From Volvariella volvacea V23 (taxonomy: Eukaryota; Basidiomycota; Agaricomycetes; Agaricales; Pluteaceae): a stretch of 64,000 nucleotides of DNA. The DNA lies in assembly GCA_000349905.1 (NCBI GenBank), contig KB722752.1:389697-453696 (forward strand), given 5' to 3'. A model generated the notes under the pieces. It was given only the letters and a program-made list of their open reading frames with translations, did not search any database and was not told the DNA's origin. Positions 12,733 to 25,891 of the stretch are shown piece after piece. Position numbers and translations under genes: made by a program. Position 1 is the first letter of the stretch. Each line of letters opens with the position of its first letter.

Positions 12733-15700
12733 ATGCACGACCAGCGACAGTCCTCCCTCTGCCGTCTCCCGCCCGAGCTCCTCGACGCCATCTTCTTTGA
12801 GCTCATCGGCAGCGACGACGCCCTCGACACCGCCAGCACCGCGAACCACGGCCCCCTCGGCCAGCTCTTCCCTGTCCTCCTCTCCTGCCGCTACTTCCAC
12901 AACTACCTCAATCCCCACAAGCCCGCGTCCGCGGCCCTCTATCGACGCATATTCCTCCACAAGTTCGACACCACCGCCGTCGTCCGTCGGGCGTTCTCTC
13001 CCCATTCGGCCAACTACCTCGACCAGTTCATCCTCTACCAGGAATACCTCCACATCATCGCCTCGGGCGATGTCGACCGACCAACTGCACCGGATGCGCT
13101 GTACATGGCATACATCATGCTGCTGGAGAACGACGGGAAGAACAGAGAGCAGCTGGAGCGGGTGGGTGTCTACCAGTTCGCCAAGAGCTGGGTCAACAAG
13201 CACCTGTACGATGGGTGCGAGCGGAATGCCGGATGGCCCGTCGTAAATGACGCGAACGCCTGCGCACTATGGATAATGTGGATGTGCACTACAGAAGGTG
13301 AGTATATGCGCGTCCATCTCCGTCTCCATGCGCTGACAGACGCTTGCAGAGCGATTGCGTGCCGAGTCTGATACCGAGATAAATGCGTTCATAGAAAAGA
13401 TCCTGCCATTCGTTGCTAATCCCTACCGTGTGCGTACACCCGTCTCCACTTCCTTCCCGGTCCCAGTTTAATCCCCGTCGTCTAGTACACATCCGCCGAG
13501 GCTCCACCCAACCACTTCAGCCTCCCCCTTCCCTCATCCTTCAGACATCTGATATACAAGAGGGAATCCCAGCTCTTCTCCCGCATTGAGACTGCACATG
13601 GTCCCTACCCAATATACTATGATGGCAGAACCGATACCAGCCAGGTCCACTACTCATCCAGACCTGCGATGCACACGCCATCCATCACCATCCCCGCAAA
13701 ATTGCTCTACTTTGTTCGAAGAGAACTCATCCCGTTCCCCGTTTTACGTGAACTCCGACGGACGCGTGCCCAAGCCGATGCGGAGGGCGTCACCGATGTA
13801 GGTCCAACACAAGAGGACATAATAGAAGTCAATGAGGGAAGCTCTGTCAGGCTTGTCCCGTCGGCGGCTTCTTCGTCTGGCTCGAGTCTACCACCCACCT
13901 ATCCACATCCGTTGAGCTCGATTTGGGACCACCAATGGGATCGTGCAAGGAGGGCCGATCCTTTCGAGAGCGAGAAAAAGAGACGGGCTCGGCTCAGTGG
14001 AAAGAGGCAGAAATACAACAGATCGCTATACGAACCTGGAATGTTGACTGGTTTGTGGCAAGGCAGAATCCTGGTGCGTGTCCTAGATGTCTTTCTTCGT
14101 CTATTTGGTCCTTATATGCGCATCGTCGTACAGTTCCCGAATACGATCCTGCTGCACCAATTCCTACAAGTAGGAGAGTACCCTCCGGAAGGGTTTTCAG
14201 AGTCCAGTCTTGGGTTCGTCACACTGCCGTTCTTCGTACGCTTCCAAGAGCACGTGTGCTACTATCCCGATGAACCCGTTCCTTCATACGTCTCGACCTC
14301 GACTCCGACCCCATCTCAAGCCCCAAATCCCGCCAACGCCTCCGCTCCCACTCATCCACAACATCGCCACCTCCACACGATTCGCAACTCTCACCTTGCG
14401 TCTTTGCACCACGAAAACCTGCAGAACGGCTGGTTCCCTCACCCGCCTACGTTTCCTCCCTGCTACGACCCCAGGAGCCCGTTCTTTAGCACCTCGAACC
14501 ATGCAGTTGCCGGCGATCGGTCTGATGGGACGGGGATGGGACCGATGACGATGTTTCACTTTGATAGCGAGAAGGGCGGGAGAGTGAAGATCAGGTTGAC
14601 GGACGGTATGAGGGCCGCACGAGCTCCTGCCGCTGCAGCGGAGGAGAGGACGGAGTGGACGTATGAGACGTGGGAGGAGACGAAGGACATGAAGCACAAT
14701 GATGCAGAGTGCGAGAGGTGTAGGCAGAGGGACGAGTGGAATGAGGCTCAGCGTGAGCGAGAGCAGGAGGAGATGAGGAGTCGCCCGGGCACCACGGGGA
14801 AGGGAAAGGAACAGGCTCACCGCGGAAGAGGAGGGAGATCTGCTTCGCCTTTGATGAGTGTTGCGGCTACGAGACTTGCGCCAAGGGAGGAAGACGTGTT
14901 TAGAAGCGTCGGACTAGGAAGGGGAGACGATGGTGTTCGCGATATGGACGACGACGCGGACGCTGATATGGAGGGCGAAGAAGAGGGCGAAGAAGAGGAC
15001 GAGGAGATACTGGATGATCTCCCGAACCCGGAGGACACGGACGCCGAGACTCCCGACACGGACGAGTCGGATGAGTGGACGGACTCGAGCTCTGGTGCTA
15101 GCAGCAGCGGCAGCGGTAGTGGCAGCAGCAGTGACGTCGACTCTGACGACGGCGATGCGGGTGTTTATGATGCGGAGGGAAGGGTCTTGTTCCCTGCTAT
15201 CCGGCCTGCGAGGGAGGTCTGGGACGGCGAGCAAGAGAGGAGACCGAGGCGGTATGCGTTTCCTGACGAGGCCGGGATGGACGTCGAGTCCGAGGCGTCG
15301 GACGTGTTGTCCTCTGGAAGGAGGATGAGGAAGAAGACAAAGCGCTTGTCACGTCTGTCTTCATCTGAGTCTGCGCGCTCCCGATCTGGGAAACGCACCT
15401 CTGCCGCGAAGCCCAGCCGCAAACCGCGGTCGACGCCCCAGACGTCGTCTACCTGCCGCGGCATCCGGGATATCATCATCACGGGCACGACGGACCACAG
15501 GCACGGCCAGGCGTGGAACGACTATGTGTACTTTGGGAGGGTGAGGAGCTGGGATGGGCTGGTCGGGATCTTGAGGCGGCCGAAGAGAGCGGAGTTGGGT
15601 GACTTGTTCATGTATGGGTATGTGGTCGGCGGCAAGGGCGGCGTGGAGGTGGATTTGAAGGAGGGGCTGTTGGAGAGATTTACGAGTGATGCGGGTGCGC

Positions 15701-15864
15701 CTGATGCTGGGCAGGGAGCGGGAGGAGATGCGAGCGCGAATGGAGGTGGGGAGGGAATGAGAGGCACGCCTGGGTGTTTTGTGGGGAATTGGAGGAATGT
15801 GTTTGATATTGGGAATTTGCCGCCGTATGAGAGCGCGTTTATCATGACGAGGAGGGCGGAGTGA
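12733..15864 (+). CDS. Large acidic F-box protein
   Basis: This is probably the substrate-recognition subunit of an SCF ubiquitin ligase. The first exon encodes a typical F-box core (SLCRLPPELLDAIFFELIG) near residue 10, followed by an F-box-associated region. Exons 12733-13297, 13350-13429 and 13486-15864 join in phase across GT-AG introns of 52 and 56 nt, giving about 1,007 residues. Residues around 640-780 form a low-complexity acidic and Ser/Gly-rich insert. The C-terminal part (from about residue 860) returns to folded-looking sequence with a GTTDHRHGQAW segment and ends with PGCFVGNW. Together with the LWQGR motif this is loosely reminiscent of FBXO31-type proteins (weak inference). An in-frame ATG at 12679 would add 18 residues. 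A 60-nt in-frame segment starting near 14071, with gtgcgt and acag ends, could be a third intron. The substrate is unknown. Confidence 0.8.
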
Positions 15865-17189
15865 GGGCTGTCGTGGGATGTTCAAGCGCAAGTTTGAGTG
15901 CGATTTTTTGGCGAGGTGTGAGAGCGGGAGTCGTCGAGGTCGAGGAGAGATGAAGTGGGTGGACCGGATTGAGAGTCTTGCGTCGTCGTCATCGTTGTCG
16001 TCATTGGGATCGTTATTTTGGGAAGGGCGTTCAAGATGCGGATGTCGAGTTGTTATCTTGCTCGCGGAGCCGACCCCTCTTGGATCTTGGAGTGGAGGAT
16101 CATCTCGTGGATGTAATGTGATTGCGGATGCGTATGTGGGGTGTAAAATGTGAACGTAGAAGGAAGGAAGGAAGGATATATGTTCATATATTGGAGGGAA
16201 AAAAGAAGTCGGGATTGTTCCGTTGTGTATATCTTGGGCAGTTTTGGAGTTTGGATTTGGGGAGTTTGAAGCTCTGGTTGGGTCCTCCCCTCCCCTCCCT
16301 TCGTCGCTGCGTTGGGCATGGTTTTGGCTGGTAACTCCAGTCCCCTCTGCTACTCGCTATGAATTTTTGTGCATTCTCTACTGATTCGCATCGTCGCTTG
16401 ACGTGCATTCCGGAGATTTTCTTGCGTCGCCTGCCACCTCCCCGCTTTGCATTTGTATATGAAACACAATTATGCTATTGCTCTCTCTTTTTGTTTTTCT
16501 TGTTTCTTGTTTCTGGTCTCTTGGTTTCTGGTTTCATCTTGGACGCTTATTATCCATTTTCGTCGCCATGTTCGTTGTTATCATCACCATCATCATTCTT
16601 GCCTCTCATCTTTTATTAATACTGCATCATGTTATATAGCCCACCACTGCGTTCCCGTTCTCATCCTCGCCTGCTTGCTTTGTTATTGCTATACTGATAC
16701 AATACAGATACACGCACGCATATACACGTATACGTTATTTCATCCATTACTTTGACTTTATCTTACCCCGTCATGCGCACCTGCACGAAAACCGCTCCAT
16801 GTCATCGCCTATGCATCATACGCCCACCCTTTTGCTTCTTCCCGCTCGTTCCGCCATCCCATCACCTTGTTCCACTTGATTTCAATTTCGTTTCTTGATA
16901 AACGCGAGTCGTCCCACAACTTTTTTCACGAGCGAGTACCGGGTACTTTATCACTTTGTTCGCACACCAACACCTCTTGTACGCGTTTCATGGTTGTACA
17001 CCTACATCGTATGAATTGGTAGCTGTTTTTTTTTGTGCAATTCAAACTTAGTTGATGATTTGCCCGCGATCCTGATTGCCGTCCTGTCCGAGTCCCCCGA
17101 GTCCATTCACGATTGAGGGTGTTACCTCACATCGCAATGGAGGATGGCAGTTGAGTTTACCAAAAACTACACGCCCCGCCTAGGACGTA
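15865..17189. other. Intergenic, no gene seen
   Basis: This is the 3' flank of the F-box gene. It contains pyrimidine-rich stretches and short open frames without family motifs. No RNA gene or repeat family was recognised. Confidence 0.5.
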
Positions 17190-17471
17190 TTGGCAGCTGA
17201 CGGTGAAGGCGCCAGCGTCGGTCTAGATCCGCTGGTGCTATCGCAGCGCTCGTCCAATACTAGGATGGGATCCCCAAGGAATAGCGGGATCGGCAAATTC
17301 CTTGCATTCTGGTTGGACGCTAGTGCCTACAATTACACGAAACCTCGGGCTTTTACTCCAGTACTCGGTCCTGGTGACCTTTTATACGTACAGGCCGGTG
17401 CTTGGCATTTATTCAATGGCGGGCGCCTAATATCTGATGCTGTCACAAAATTGTGTAGGCGCTCAGGTTGA
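17190..17471 (+). other. Possible cupin/JmjC-like fragment
   Basis: A 93-codon open frame, without a good start, contains PGDLLYVQAGAWH near codons 64-76. This closely resembles the beta-strand of JmjC/cupin folds that carries the distal metal-binding histidine (consensus GDxLxVPxGxxH). The proximal HxD/E motif is not visible upstream and the frame does not continue, so at best this is a gene relic. Chance similarity is possible. Confidence 0.2.
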
Positions 17472-20400
17472 CACACCAACACCGGCACCCCCACATAAAG
17501 GTTTCTGCATTGTTCTACGAGTGTCCGTCTCGTCGTGCCTTCATCTCACTCGCACCCCGGATCACATCGCTCGGGACGGCCTCCTGAAAATACCAGTCCA
17601 GAACCCAGAGCAACGTTAGCCCAAGGATTTGCGGAACAATATGAACGCGAACCTCCTGGGAGAAGTATCTCGCGCTTGTGCAAGGACTGTGCTCCAAAGA
17701 GCCTCGGATGCGAGTATCTCCTTTTCGTCAATTGAACAAGGAATTACGATGCTTTATCTCAATTAATCAAGATCTGGCACACTCGTATGTATTATCGCCA
17801 AGTTGACAAGGGTCGACGGAGACTTGTCAGTGCAACCCTTTTTTGCTTCCCCTTCTTTTAGTGGAGAGATTTGCAGGGACTTCGGGTAGGAATTTTGACG
17901 CGGCGGATTCCGTTCCGTCGTGGAACGAGAAAAAAAGTGGCGGAATTGAGCTGGTTGTTGGGTTTGGTTAGCACCACGCAGGCTTTAGGTCTCCGTGTTG
18001 GCAGGACGGGGGAAGGATTCCAGAAATGTCGATTACGGCGCTTACGAACATTACGGTCCCCACTTTCCCGGTTCATGGAAAGGGAGAGACGGGGGGCTTG
18101 AGCTTCGCATAGTCCCGGTACCATGCCAGAACTTACTTGAGCCACCGCTATTCTCGCCCAGCTTGAGTTGACAGCGTGTCAACCCCTACGAAGACAAGGT
18201 GGAGTATTACCCAATATGTATCCGGCTCACTCCTTTCTGTGATTGACATTGACAGAATCTGGGAGGCGGAGACAGCTGGAATTGTGCGTTTCTCAGACCG
18301 GGAAACTTGCAGCGTGTGCTACCCCACATCCACACGGAAATCTCCCAAGGGTCGGAGGTGACATGCGCGAGACGCCACTACCCTCCTGAGCGAAAAGGAA
18401 CTCCATTATCCTTACCAGAAACTCTTGTGACTTTCTAGCTAGCCTTACCGATTGCTAGACACATCGGATAGATAGGAACAAAGAAATCGTGATAGCCATC
18501 CTCACCCTCAACTTTGACTCATTGACTCAAGGCCCCTAACTCCTAGGTGACCAATTGGCAGTCCTCGATGGGGTTCTCTCCGAGTCGGAGTGACTCGGAG
18601 TTGCAACTCGTTCGCGTCTTTTTGTGTGCCTTGGGATGTGAATATATAATTACGAAGCGCAATTCAATCAGCCTTCTCCGTCGATGTCTAATTGGACAAT
18701 GAAAAACTAGGTTGGACGAGTGCCTTTACCGTAGCCCTGGACCCTGATTAAGGCCAAGACGTGGTATTCTCGAACGATGGCTTTACCCGTTAGGAAACGG
18801 CATGCTGCGACGCCTCAAGCCTCCTGGCCACCTTGCACGTCGTCAAACTGGATGCACTGTTGTTGCATTGTGAACGTATGGTCTTGAGCAGAGATTAAGA
18901 CTGAGCTGCACGGATCTAGCGGGCGTTTCTGGAATGGGACATCAAATCTGGACTTTTATTGATTGGGTGACGGAGATGAGAAAAGTGCTCTACATTATGA
19001 GTTACAGAAGGATCAGGCGTTCCGACCACACCGTATCTTAGAAATCTATCCCAATCACATATCATTGGAACGTAACCAAAGCCTTGCAGGCAACTATCTA
19101 TTACTGCGTGGTCCGAACGAAGGTCAAATGGAAGGCGATCGGGTAAATTGTGTGGTACACGTGTGTCGCACACGCTTTGACGGTGAGGTTAGTAGGAGTT
19201 CGAATGTCTCGAGCTGGGAGAACAAGGCAAGTTCCGATCATGTATTGCAGCCAGCTCGTCATTGGCACTCGAACAGTGATATGATGAAAGATGAAATCAA
19301 CGGAGACCTTACCATCTAGTGGACACAGCACCGCAGGCGATTATGACACAAGGTATCCGCAACATGTTACCGACACATGATTCCTCCATTCCACAACTTT
19401 CATTAATGTTGTCTCCACTACATTGTGTTGATGCAGCGGCCCCGTTGCGTAATATTATCGGTGACGCACTGAAGCTAATTGTATGAGGAACCTGTTTCAT
19501 ATATCTTGAACGTGACTGATCCCAGACGGTTGGACTTCCGGATGATATTCCCGTGCGCATGAAACGGCGTGGACTAATCCGTCTCGCAGTTCGTTGTAGA
19601 AACTCTCCGTACCACGACTCGTGACTGATGAAAATGGAGAAGTGACAAGGACAGGCGCCTACGGTATTTGCTTCGGAGGACTTGTCACAACTGCGGATCC
19701 GTTTATAAAATAAGGTATTTCTTGATAAGCAGCTAACCTTTGGCATGGCAATCGATTTTACAGCCCTTTCTTGATGCGTGATCCCATGCTATGCTCCAAT
19801 AGGCACATTCGATGTGACTTTTGCCCCAGGCGGGTTGCTTTATTACTTACAACTAGAGGTTGTTTGGCACAATGATGATTGGGGTACGAAGTGCTGGAAG
19901 CAGTGGTGTGAAGCAAAGGAGACCGGCAATCTTATTGAAGACAAATTATTTCATTTCGGCGAGGCACCCCCAGTAGGAGAACCGTAATTTGGAGGAGAGT
20001 AATACGGAAGGGTGTCGAGGGCGTTAATGAAGTGTGTGAATGCACCGTGGCCGATGCACCCACGGCCATTTGCAAGGTCGTGCTGATTGCACCGAAGGGA
20101 AGAAGAGAAGTGCTGCAGCAGGGGGATCGACTAGTGAGGGCCACCATCAAGGGCGTTGACTTATTGGGATCACAAACTGGTGCATACCACACATGGGCAA
20201 TGAAGGGGCGGGAACCTTCCTTCCTTGAAAATTAACTTTGCAAATGCTTCATGGACAAGTTCTAGCCAGCGTGACTCGAAACCATATCTGTCGCCCCCTC
20301 AGTACCAACACTAATGTGAAGGTGTGTGGTGGCGGCGTTCATCGGTGAGGGGATAGCACTGTAGATGAGGAGTTAACCGTAAGCGTGACACAAATACGCT

Positions 20401-22495
20401 CGCGCGGCGCACAAGGCTATAGAACTGATAACGCAGTACTTCCCTGGCTCATACCTTCCTTGCGTTAGTTTCATCCCACCCAATGGCGTGGTGGGCCAGT
20501 AGCTCAGAGAGGTAGGTTGGTGGAAATTACCTGTCGGGCCCAGGTCCGATCATTGTTTACACGTTGTTCATGGTTTGGTTATGGATCATCTAAAGAGATT
20601 GTTCTTGCAGAGAATAACGGCATAGAAACCCTTTTGTGGACAAGGATAACGGGTTAAGCTCGGCTGAAGGACTTGACAAGATGAATTGTCCTTGCCGTGC
20701 TTAGTGCAAAGAACCACATTGCACGTCCAAATTGGGGAGCTGAGATTATTGGATTGACCTGGTTATCGGCGACTTCGTGATGGATGCTGTGACAAGGGGC
20801 TCAATCGCCCTTGCCTTGTCGCTCACATCCAAGAGAGTGCAGAAGCTACTGCCGCCACGGTGCAGCTTCCCTCCATTCCTTGACTCAGCTTCTCACCCTA
20901 ATCGTCCGCCCCTACATAGCGTGCAGCTCCTTTCCATTGTTTCACGTGGGATTGGAGCCAGGAGCATCCTTCATGAGTCTAGCTTAGTGCACCGACTAGC
21001 CGGGACCATAAATGAATACCTCTCACCTAGTTGTGCCTCGTCACCATCGCACCACTTATGAGTAATCTGCGATATGCCCTCGCACCCCGAGATCACTGGC
21101 CTCCTCACTGAACATCTCCTGTCGGGTAGTACAGGGCTCTGGTGCTGAGTGAGAAGGGTCTAGACGTACCATCACGTCCAATCTCCATGCGGGCCTCAAT
21201 TGTGATGGCCCCCTCTAATTCTCTGAGCGCAATCACTCACCTGTCTGTCATGAGGTCCACCTTTTTCCTTAGCGGCCGTTCAAGCTACCAAAATGCGCGC
21301 ATAAGCCCCTCCCACATGTACAGCACACGAAGTAGATTGACGGCGTTTTCCCCATAATCAAGGGGCCAACACCGCCAACAATAGACAACATCATAGGAGC
21401 TAGTATGGGGAAGTTGCCCGCCGTGGACTTGGCCTTCGTGGTTCAATTCTTCCCATCATCCGGCCCGGTTTGACCCGGTGCGAACAATTCCCTCTCTCTG
21501 GCATCAACCATTCGTAGCTTAACACCAAACCCTACTTGCTACGAGAGCAGTAAGAGGCGAGTACTGTACGCCAATTTTTGTTGCATGGGGTATCGTTGGA
21601 CGGGGCATAGATGATGTGAAGTTAGTGTTCATAATGCAATGACGGAGGCTTTTGCGCTCGAAGCTCTTCACCTCAAGCAATAGATTATACTGATGCACCA
21701 GAACGAGGGCTCCCTCATGGGACAGACTTTTAGACTGTTCAGGTCCGAGTGCGGTGATAGCGAGAAGATATTGGGTGATAAAGCCTGTTTTCGAGTCTAC
21801 TTCAATCATGCTGTTTCGTCGATTCGATATCGATAAAGTGACGTTGACGATGTGCGTTTAGCATTCAATAGTTGTCGGTGGCCGTTGTCCATGTGGCTGA
21901 TTCGTGGGTGATAGAAAGGACTAGTGTGAGATAAGGGTTTGTAACGAGATGTAAATAGATGACTCCAGTTGTTTCCTTTTCAATTCAATTGAGACAATTG
22001 AATCGCACAGCGCTGTTGCAGGGTCCAACTTCAACCAATCACGCGTCGCCCAAGCCCGAAATACAGTTCGCTGTACCAGCATAGGTGAGTTTTGCATGTA
22101 TTCATGGATGCCTCTCTCATCCTACTATTGAACCTATACGTGCCACCTTCTGGATCGGTTCTCATCGCCTTAATGCCGTCACCTTGGATCGGCGTAGTAG
22201 TGGCATCACATAGAGCTAATAGTAGCCTAATACGCTTCGTCGATTTGCACGAACGTTTTCGTTGCATACCAACCGTGCATATATTGGATTGAGCTCTAAC
22301 CAACTCTTGATCTGAAAGATCCGGGAAGATCGTGAGTGATTCCTTCCCTTCTCGCACTTACTTTTATAAATCATTGGAGTCGCCTTAACAGGGGTACAGA
22401 TAGGATTAAGCTAGTACCTCCTGCTTATTTCCACAAGTTGAAATTGCCATTTAACCCTTGCATCAGGGTGAAAGTCCGAAGTGCGGGCGACAGTG
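17472..22495. other. Gene-poor stretch, nothing recognised
   Basis: About 5 kb hold only short, unrelated open frames on both strands, with no codon bias or splice-linked continuity that I can support. No transposon protein motifs, terminal repeats or RNA genes were recognised. The final 200 bases must include the promoter, or an unseen 5' exon, of the amidohydrolase gene. Confidence 0.45.
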
Positions 22496-25400
22496 ATGGT
22501 ATCTACCAATTCTTCAAGGGTTTCGGTTCCTCTGGAAATCAATGCTGCACCGCCTACGCATCTCTCAAGTAATGCCACATCTCCTCGAAGAATTCACCAC
22601 ATTTACTGCAAGCAACTCTTCGATCCCATATCGCTATCCTTGCTTCCGAATCGCGTAATCAGTGTTGATCAAGACACCGGTTTGATTCTAGAAGTCTGGG
22701 AAAGCGCACTCGATCTTAATGGGCCACCTGGTTCTCTCGGGTTACCACCGCCCCAGCCCCCGAGCTCGAACGACAGGGATCAGATCGAAATAATTGATTT
22801 GGGCAACTTAATCGTCTTACCTGGGTTTGTTGATGTTCATGTTCACAGTACGTTGCAAGATTCATCTTACTAGTGCGCGCTAACGTCTTGAATGGATAGT
22901 GTTCCTACATCCGTACTCTGAATCCTCATGGTATACACAATTGACACAAGAATCAACTGCAGAAAGGACAATTCGTGCCACCGTAAACGCTCGTCATACT
23001 CTCTTGGCAGGTTACACGACTATCAGGTAAGTTCGGCCCTTCATTTATTTACTTCGCAATAGAATCAAAACGAGAGGATCCTGAGTCCTCTTTGCGATGC
23101 CCAATGAGTTGTAGGGTTGGATTGGTATCCACACGGTCTCTAGGAAACTCACCCCACGACCGAGGGAACGCAGCCTAGGCTGCGTTATAGACGATTATTA
23201 TCATGACTGGGATATATCCAGTAATGTCTGCGTCTCATTGGTGCTAAAGGAAAGGTCCTTCGCTATTGTGACCCTGATGCCCGACCTACTTTCTCTATCC
23301 ACGAACCACATTTATAGTATAACCTTGATCTGGGGATGGAAGGTATGACCCAAGCACCGGTCGTCCACCCTTCCATCTCTGTTTTTATTTCCTCCGGGGC
23401 CCGTCGTTGCGCCCACAGTTCCGTTGATGGAATTCCGCCGTCATAGTCTCTACCATGGGATTTTGAATGCATCTCACCCTGATGTGCCTCAATTTACTCA
23501 ATCTCAGTCTTCTTGCTGGGTTTCCGTCAACCCTCACGCCGGCATTTTGATGAACGCCACACCATCGCGTTCTGCCCGTTCCGCCCCAGCATCTTTCTGA
23601 GATTAGATATTTAAATTCCTTTTTTCCTCCATTCCCTGAGCAATCCCTTTTCTTTCTTGTTCTCTACTCCTTCGCTTGTACGCTTATTTGTCACCCTACC
23701 GGGGGAATTTCACCCAATCTTCGGGAATTGCCATCCATTCCACAGGTCTGCACTATCTCTTATTTTCCGTTCGTGGTGGCGGAGAATTAGAGTCGACTCA
23801 TTCTCTCGCTCACGCCACCACTTGCGTTCCCTTATCGTTTCAATTCTATATTCATGGAAGTCCCTGTCAACAGTTTTCCTCGCTGCATTGCGTTCTTTTC
23901 GCCACAGACCCTCTCCTGTCGTTCCATGTCTCTTCTAAGACATGTCATTCTTTGGCCTTTGCACCCGGAAATCTAGGACCTAGCTAGCAATCACATCTTT
24001 CCAGGGACTTAGGGACGGAAGGGGCGGGAGACGCCGACATCGCGCTCCGCAAGGCCTTGGCAACATCTCTGATAATCGGTCCAAGATATTACACTGCCAA
24101 TAGAGCTATAGTCTCAACTGGGGGGTATGGCCCTAAAGGTGACATTCATGTGAATCAAGAAGGCGTAGAAGGTGTCCATGGTGCTGAGGTTGCAGACGGA
24201 GAAGATGGCTGTTTGAGAGCAGTTCGAAGACAGATTGGAGCTGGTGCGGATTGGATCAAGGTATGTCTGATTGACCTGAAGGAATGCGCGCGTGCCTAGC
24301 TCGCTTTTCGGGTCGAATTTCCGAAAATATGAGGATTTTGATGCACGAGGCTCACATCTTGTTTTCTCCTCGTGCTTTTGGGGTTCTAGATCTATGCAGG
24401 TACGTCCACAAATTGACTTTTTTCAATCTCGTTTTCTTCATGTTCGCTTTCAAATTGTCCAATCGCCTTCCATTCTTCTTACTTTAATCACCGGCTCAGC
24501 TTTCATTCTTCCATATCGATATGGTTTCTAACCCCGACACCTCAACTAATTTACTTATTGATTCCGAACACCGTCTGAGATTCAAATTGCTTCTTGAATA
24601 CATCCTTGAACCGCGCTATTACATTACTATATAGATCCCACTAATGTTTTACATCATCTAGACTATCGAGCCCGCTCACGCATGGTAAACGTTTCACCAC
24701 TACTGGCCGGGCAAGCAGTTAGCCTTTTCAATCGGAAAGAACTCAAAATTATGATTGATGCCGCACATGAAAGCAACGTTAAAGTCGCCGCACATACAAA
24801 TTCCGGTCCGCAAATGGTCGAAACTCTGCTCGATCTAGGGGTTGACTCGATCGAGCATGCGGGGAATTTATTGAAGCCGCAGCAGAGGGTGTGGCAACTC
24901 CACGACAGTGCAATCTCAGGCTCGTCAGTTAGGAATGTAGATGCGGAGGAAAGTTTGGTGGGACAGTCCACGTTGGAGAGGTTCGCGAGGTCGAGAACGT
25001 TTTGGGTGCCAACACTCGCGGTTTATTACACCATGGCACAAACTGGAGGTGCGGATGCCCATGCAACATGGGAAGCTGCGAGTCAAACCTTTCGCTATGC
25101 GGTGCACAAGATTGGAATGCAGAACATCGCATGCGGAGGGGACACTGGTACTTTCGCTCACGGCAGGAATGCATTGGAGATGGTTTTGATGAGACGCCTT
25201 GGCGTGCATTGGGCAACTGTGTTAAGATGGGGCACCTACAATGGGTGGGAATGTATTCGTGGGAGGGAGTGGGAAGGTATTTATGGAGAAGAACGATTAC
25301 GGAAAGTGGAGGGAGAAGGATTCTCTGGGGGGTTAGAAAGGGAGGCGCCTTTTGGAGACATAAAAAATGGATGGGCTGCTGATATTATTGGTATTGAAGG

Positions 25401-25521
25401 AACGCTGGATAAATCGCCAGAAGAGTTTGAAAAGGCGGTTATGGAGGGTGTTAAGTTTGTGATGAAGGGAGGAAAGGTGTACAAGCATAATGGACAACCC
25501 ACGATGGCGTCGCTGTCGTAG
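22496..25521 (+). CDS. Amidohydrolase (imidazolonepropionase/Xaa-Pro type)
   Basis: This is a metal-dependent hydrolase of the amidohydrolase superfamily, probably cleaving a C-N bond in a small amide or dipeptide. The exact substrate is unknown. Exons 22496-22847, 22900-23026, 24005-24260, 24390-24399 and 24662-25521 join in phase to give 534 residues. The metal-site residues are all visible: H115 and H117 (VDVHVH), the likely carboxylated K245 (DWIK), H293 (AAHTN), H314 (SIEHAG) and D409 (GGDTG). The C-terminus has the usual GWAADIIGI and KGGKVYK strands of the small beta domain. Exon 4 is only 10 nt long (atctatgcag). It is supported because it restores the conserved DWIKIYADYR run. Intron 2 is 978 nt long, far above the usual length here. 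The start is the first ATG of the open frame; a further 5' exon is possible. Confidence 0.85.
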
Positions 25522-25891
25522 AGTAGTGTGCTGGCGTGCACGCAATGAGTGTTTTGACATATGAAGAGCCCTTCCTCGAGAGTTATACACGACGTCCAGC
25601 CTTGTGCACATCACTCGTCTAACCTTGGCGGGCGCCCCCAAGACGAGTTTATGACCGCCCTGGTCCCCGCAATGTCCGATCTACTCGTTTCTTTATCTTG
25701 AGAGCCCGATACCCTCATATGCCTGATCTTGCGTCAGTTTGTCATAGCCAACGTGCTTGGCGTTATTCATAACTTGAATGAGTTTCTGGGCACCTTGAAC
25801 CACTCTTAGCGCGCGCACAGAGATTCTGATTGTGCTATATTCGATCCTCTATAGTTCTATGTCTAAGATCTACCAGTGCTTATGATCGTGT
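25522..25891. other. Convergent intergenic region
   Basis: These 370 bases lie between the 3' ends of the amidohydrolase (+) and the SnoaL-like gene (-). They presumably contain both 3' UTRs. No other feature is seen. Confidence 0.6.

Noticed and set aside
15361..15891. 176-codon minus-strand open frame
   Set aside because: It is a shadow of the F-box gene's C-terminal exon.
19932..20192. Open frames on both strands near 20 kb
   Set aside because: They looked protein-like at first, but no family, start or splice continuity could be supported.
20490..20560. tRNA-like stretch with TAGCTCAG and a GGTCCGATC-like loop
   Set aside because: The acceptor and anticodon stems do not pair, so it is not a tRNA.
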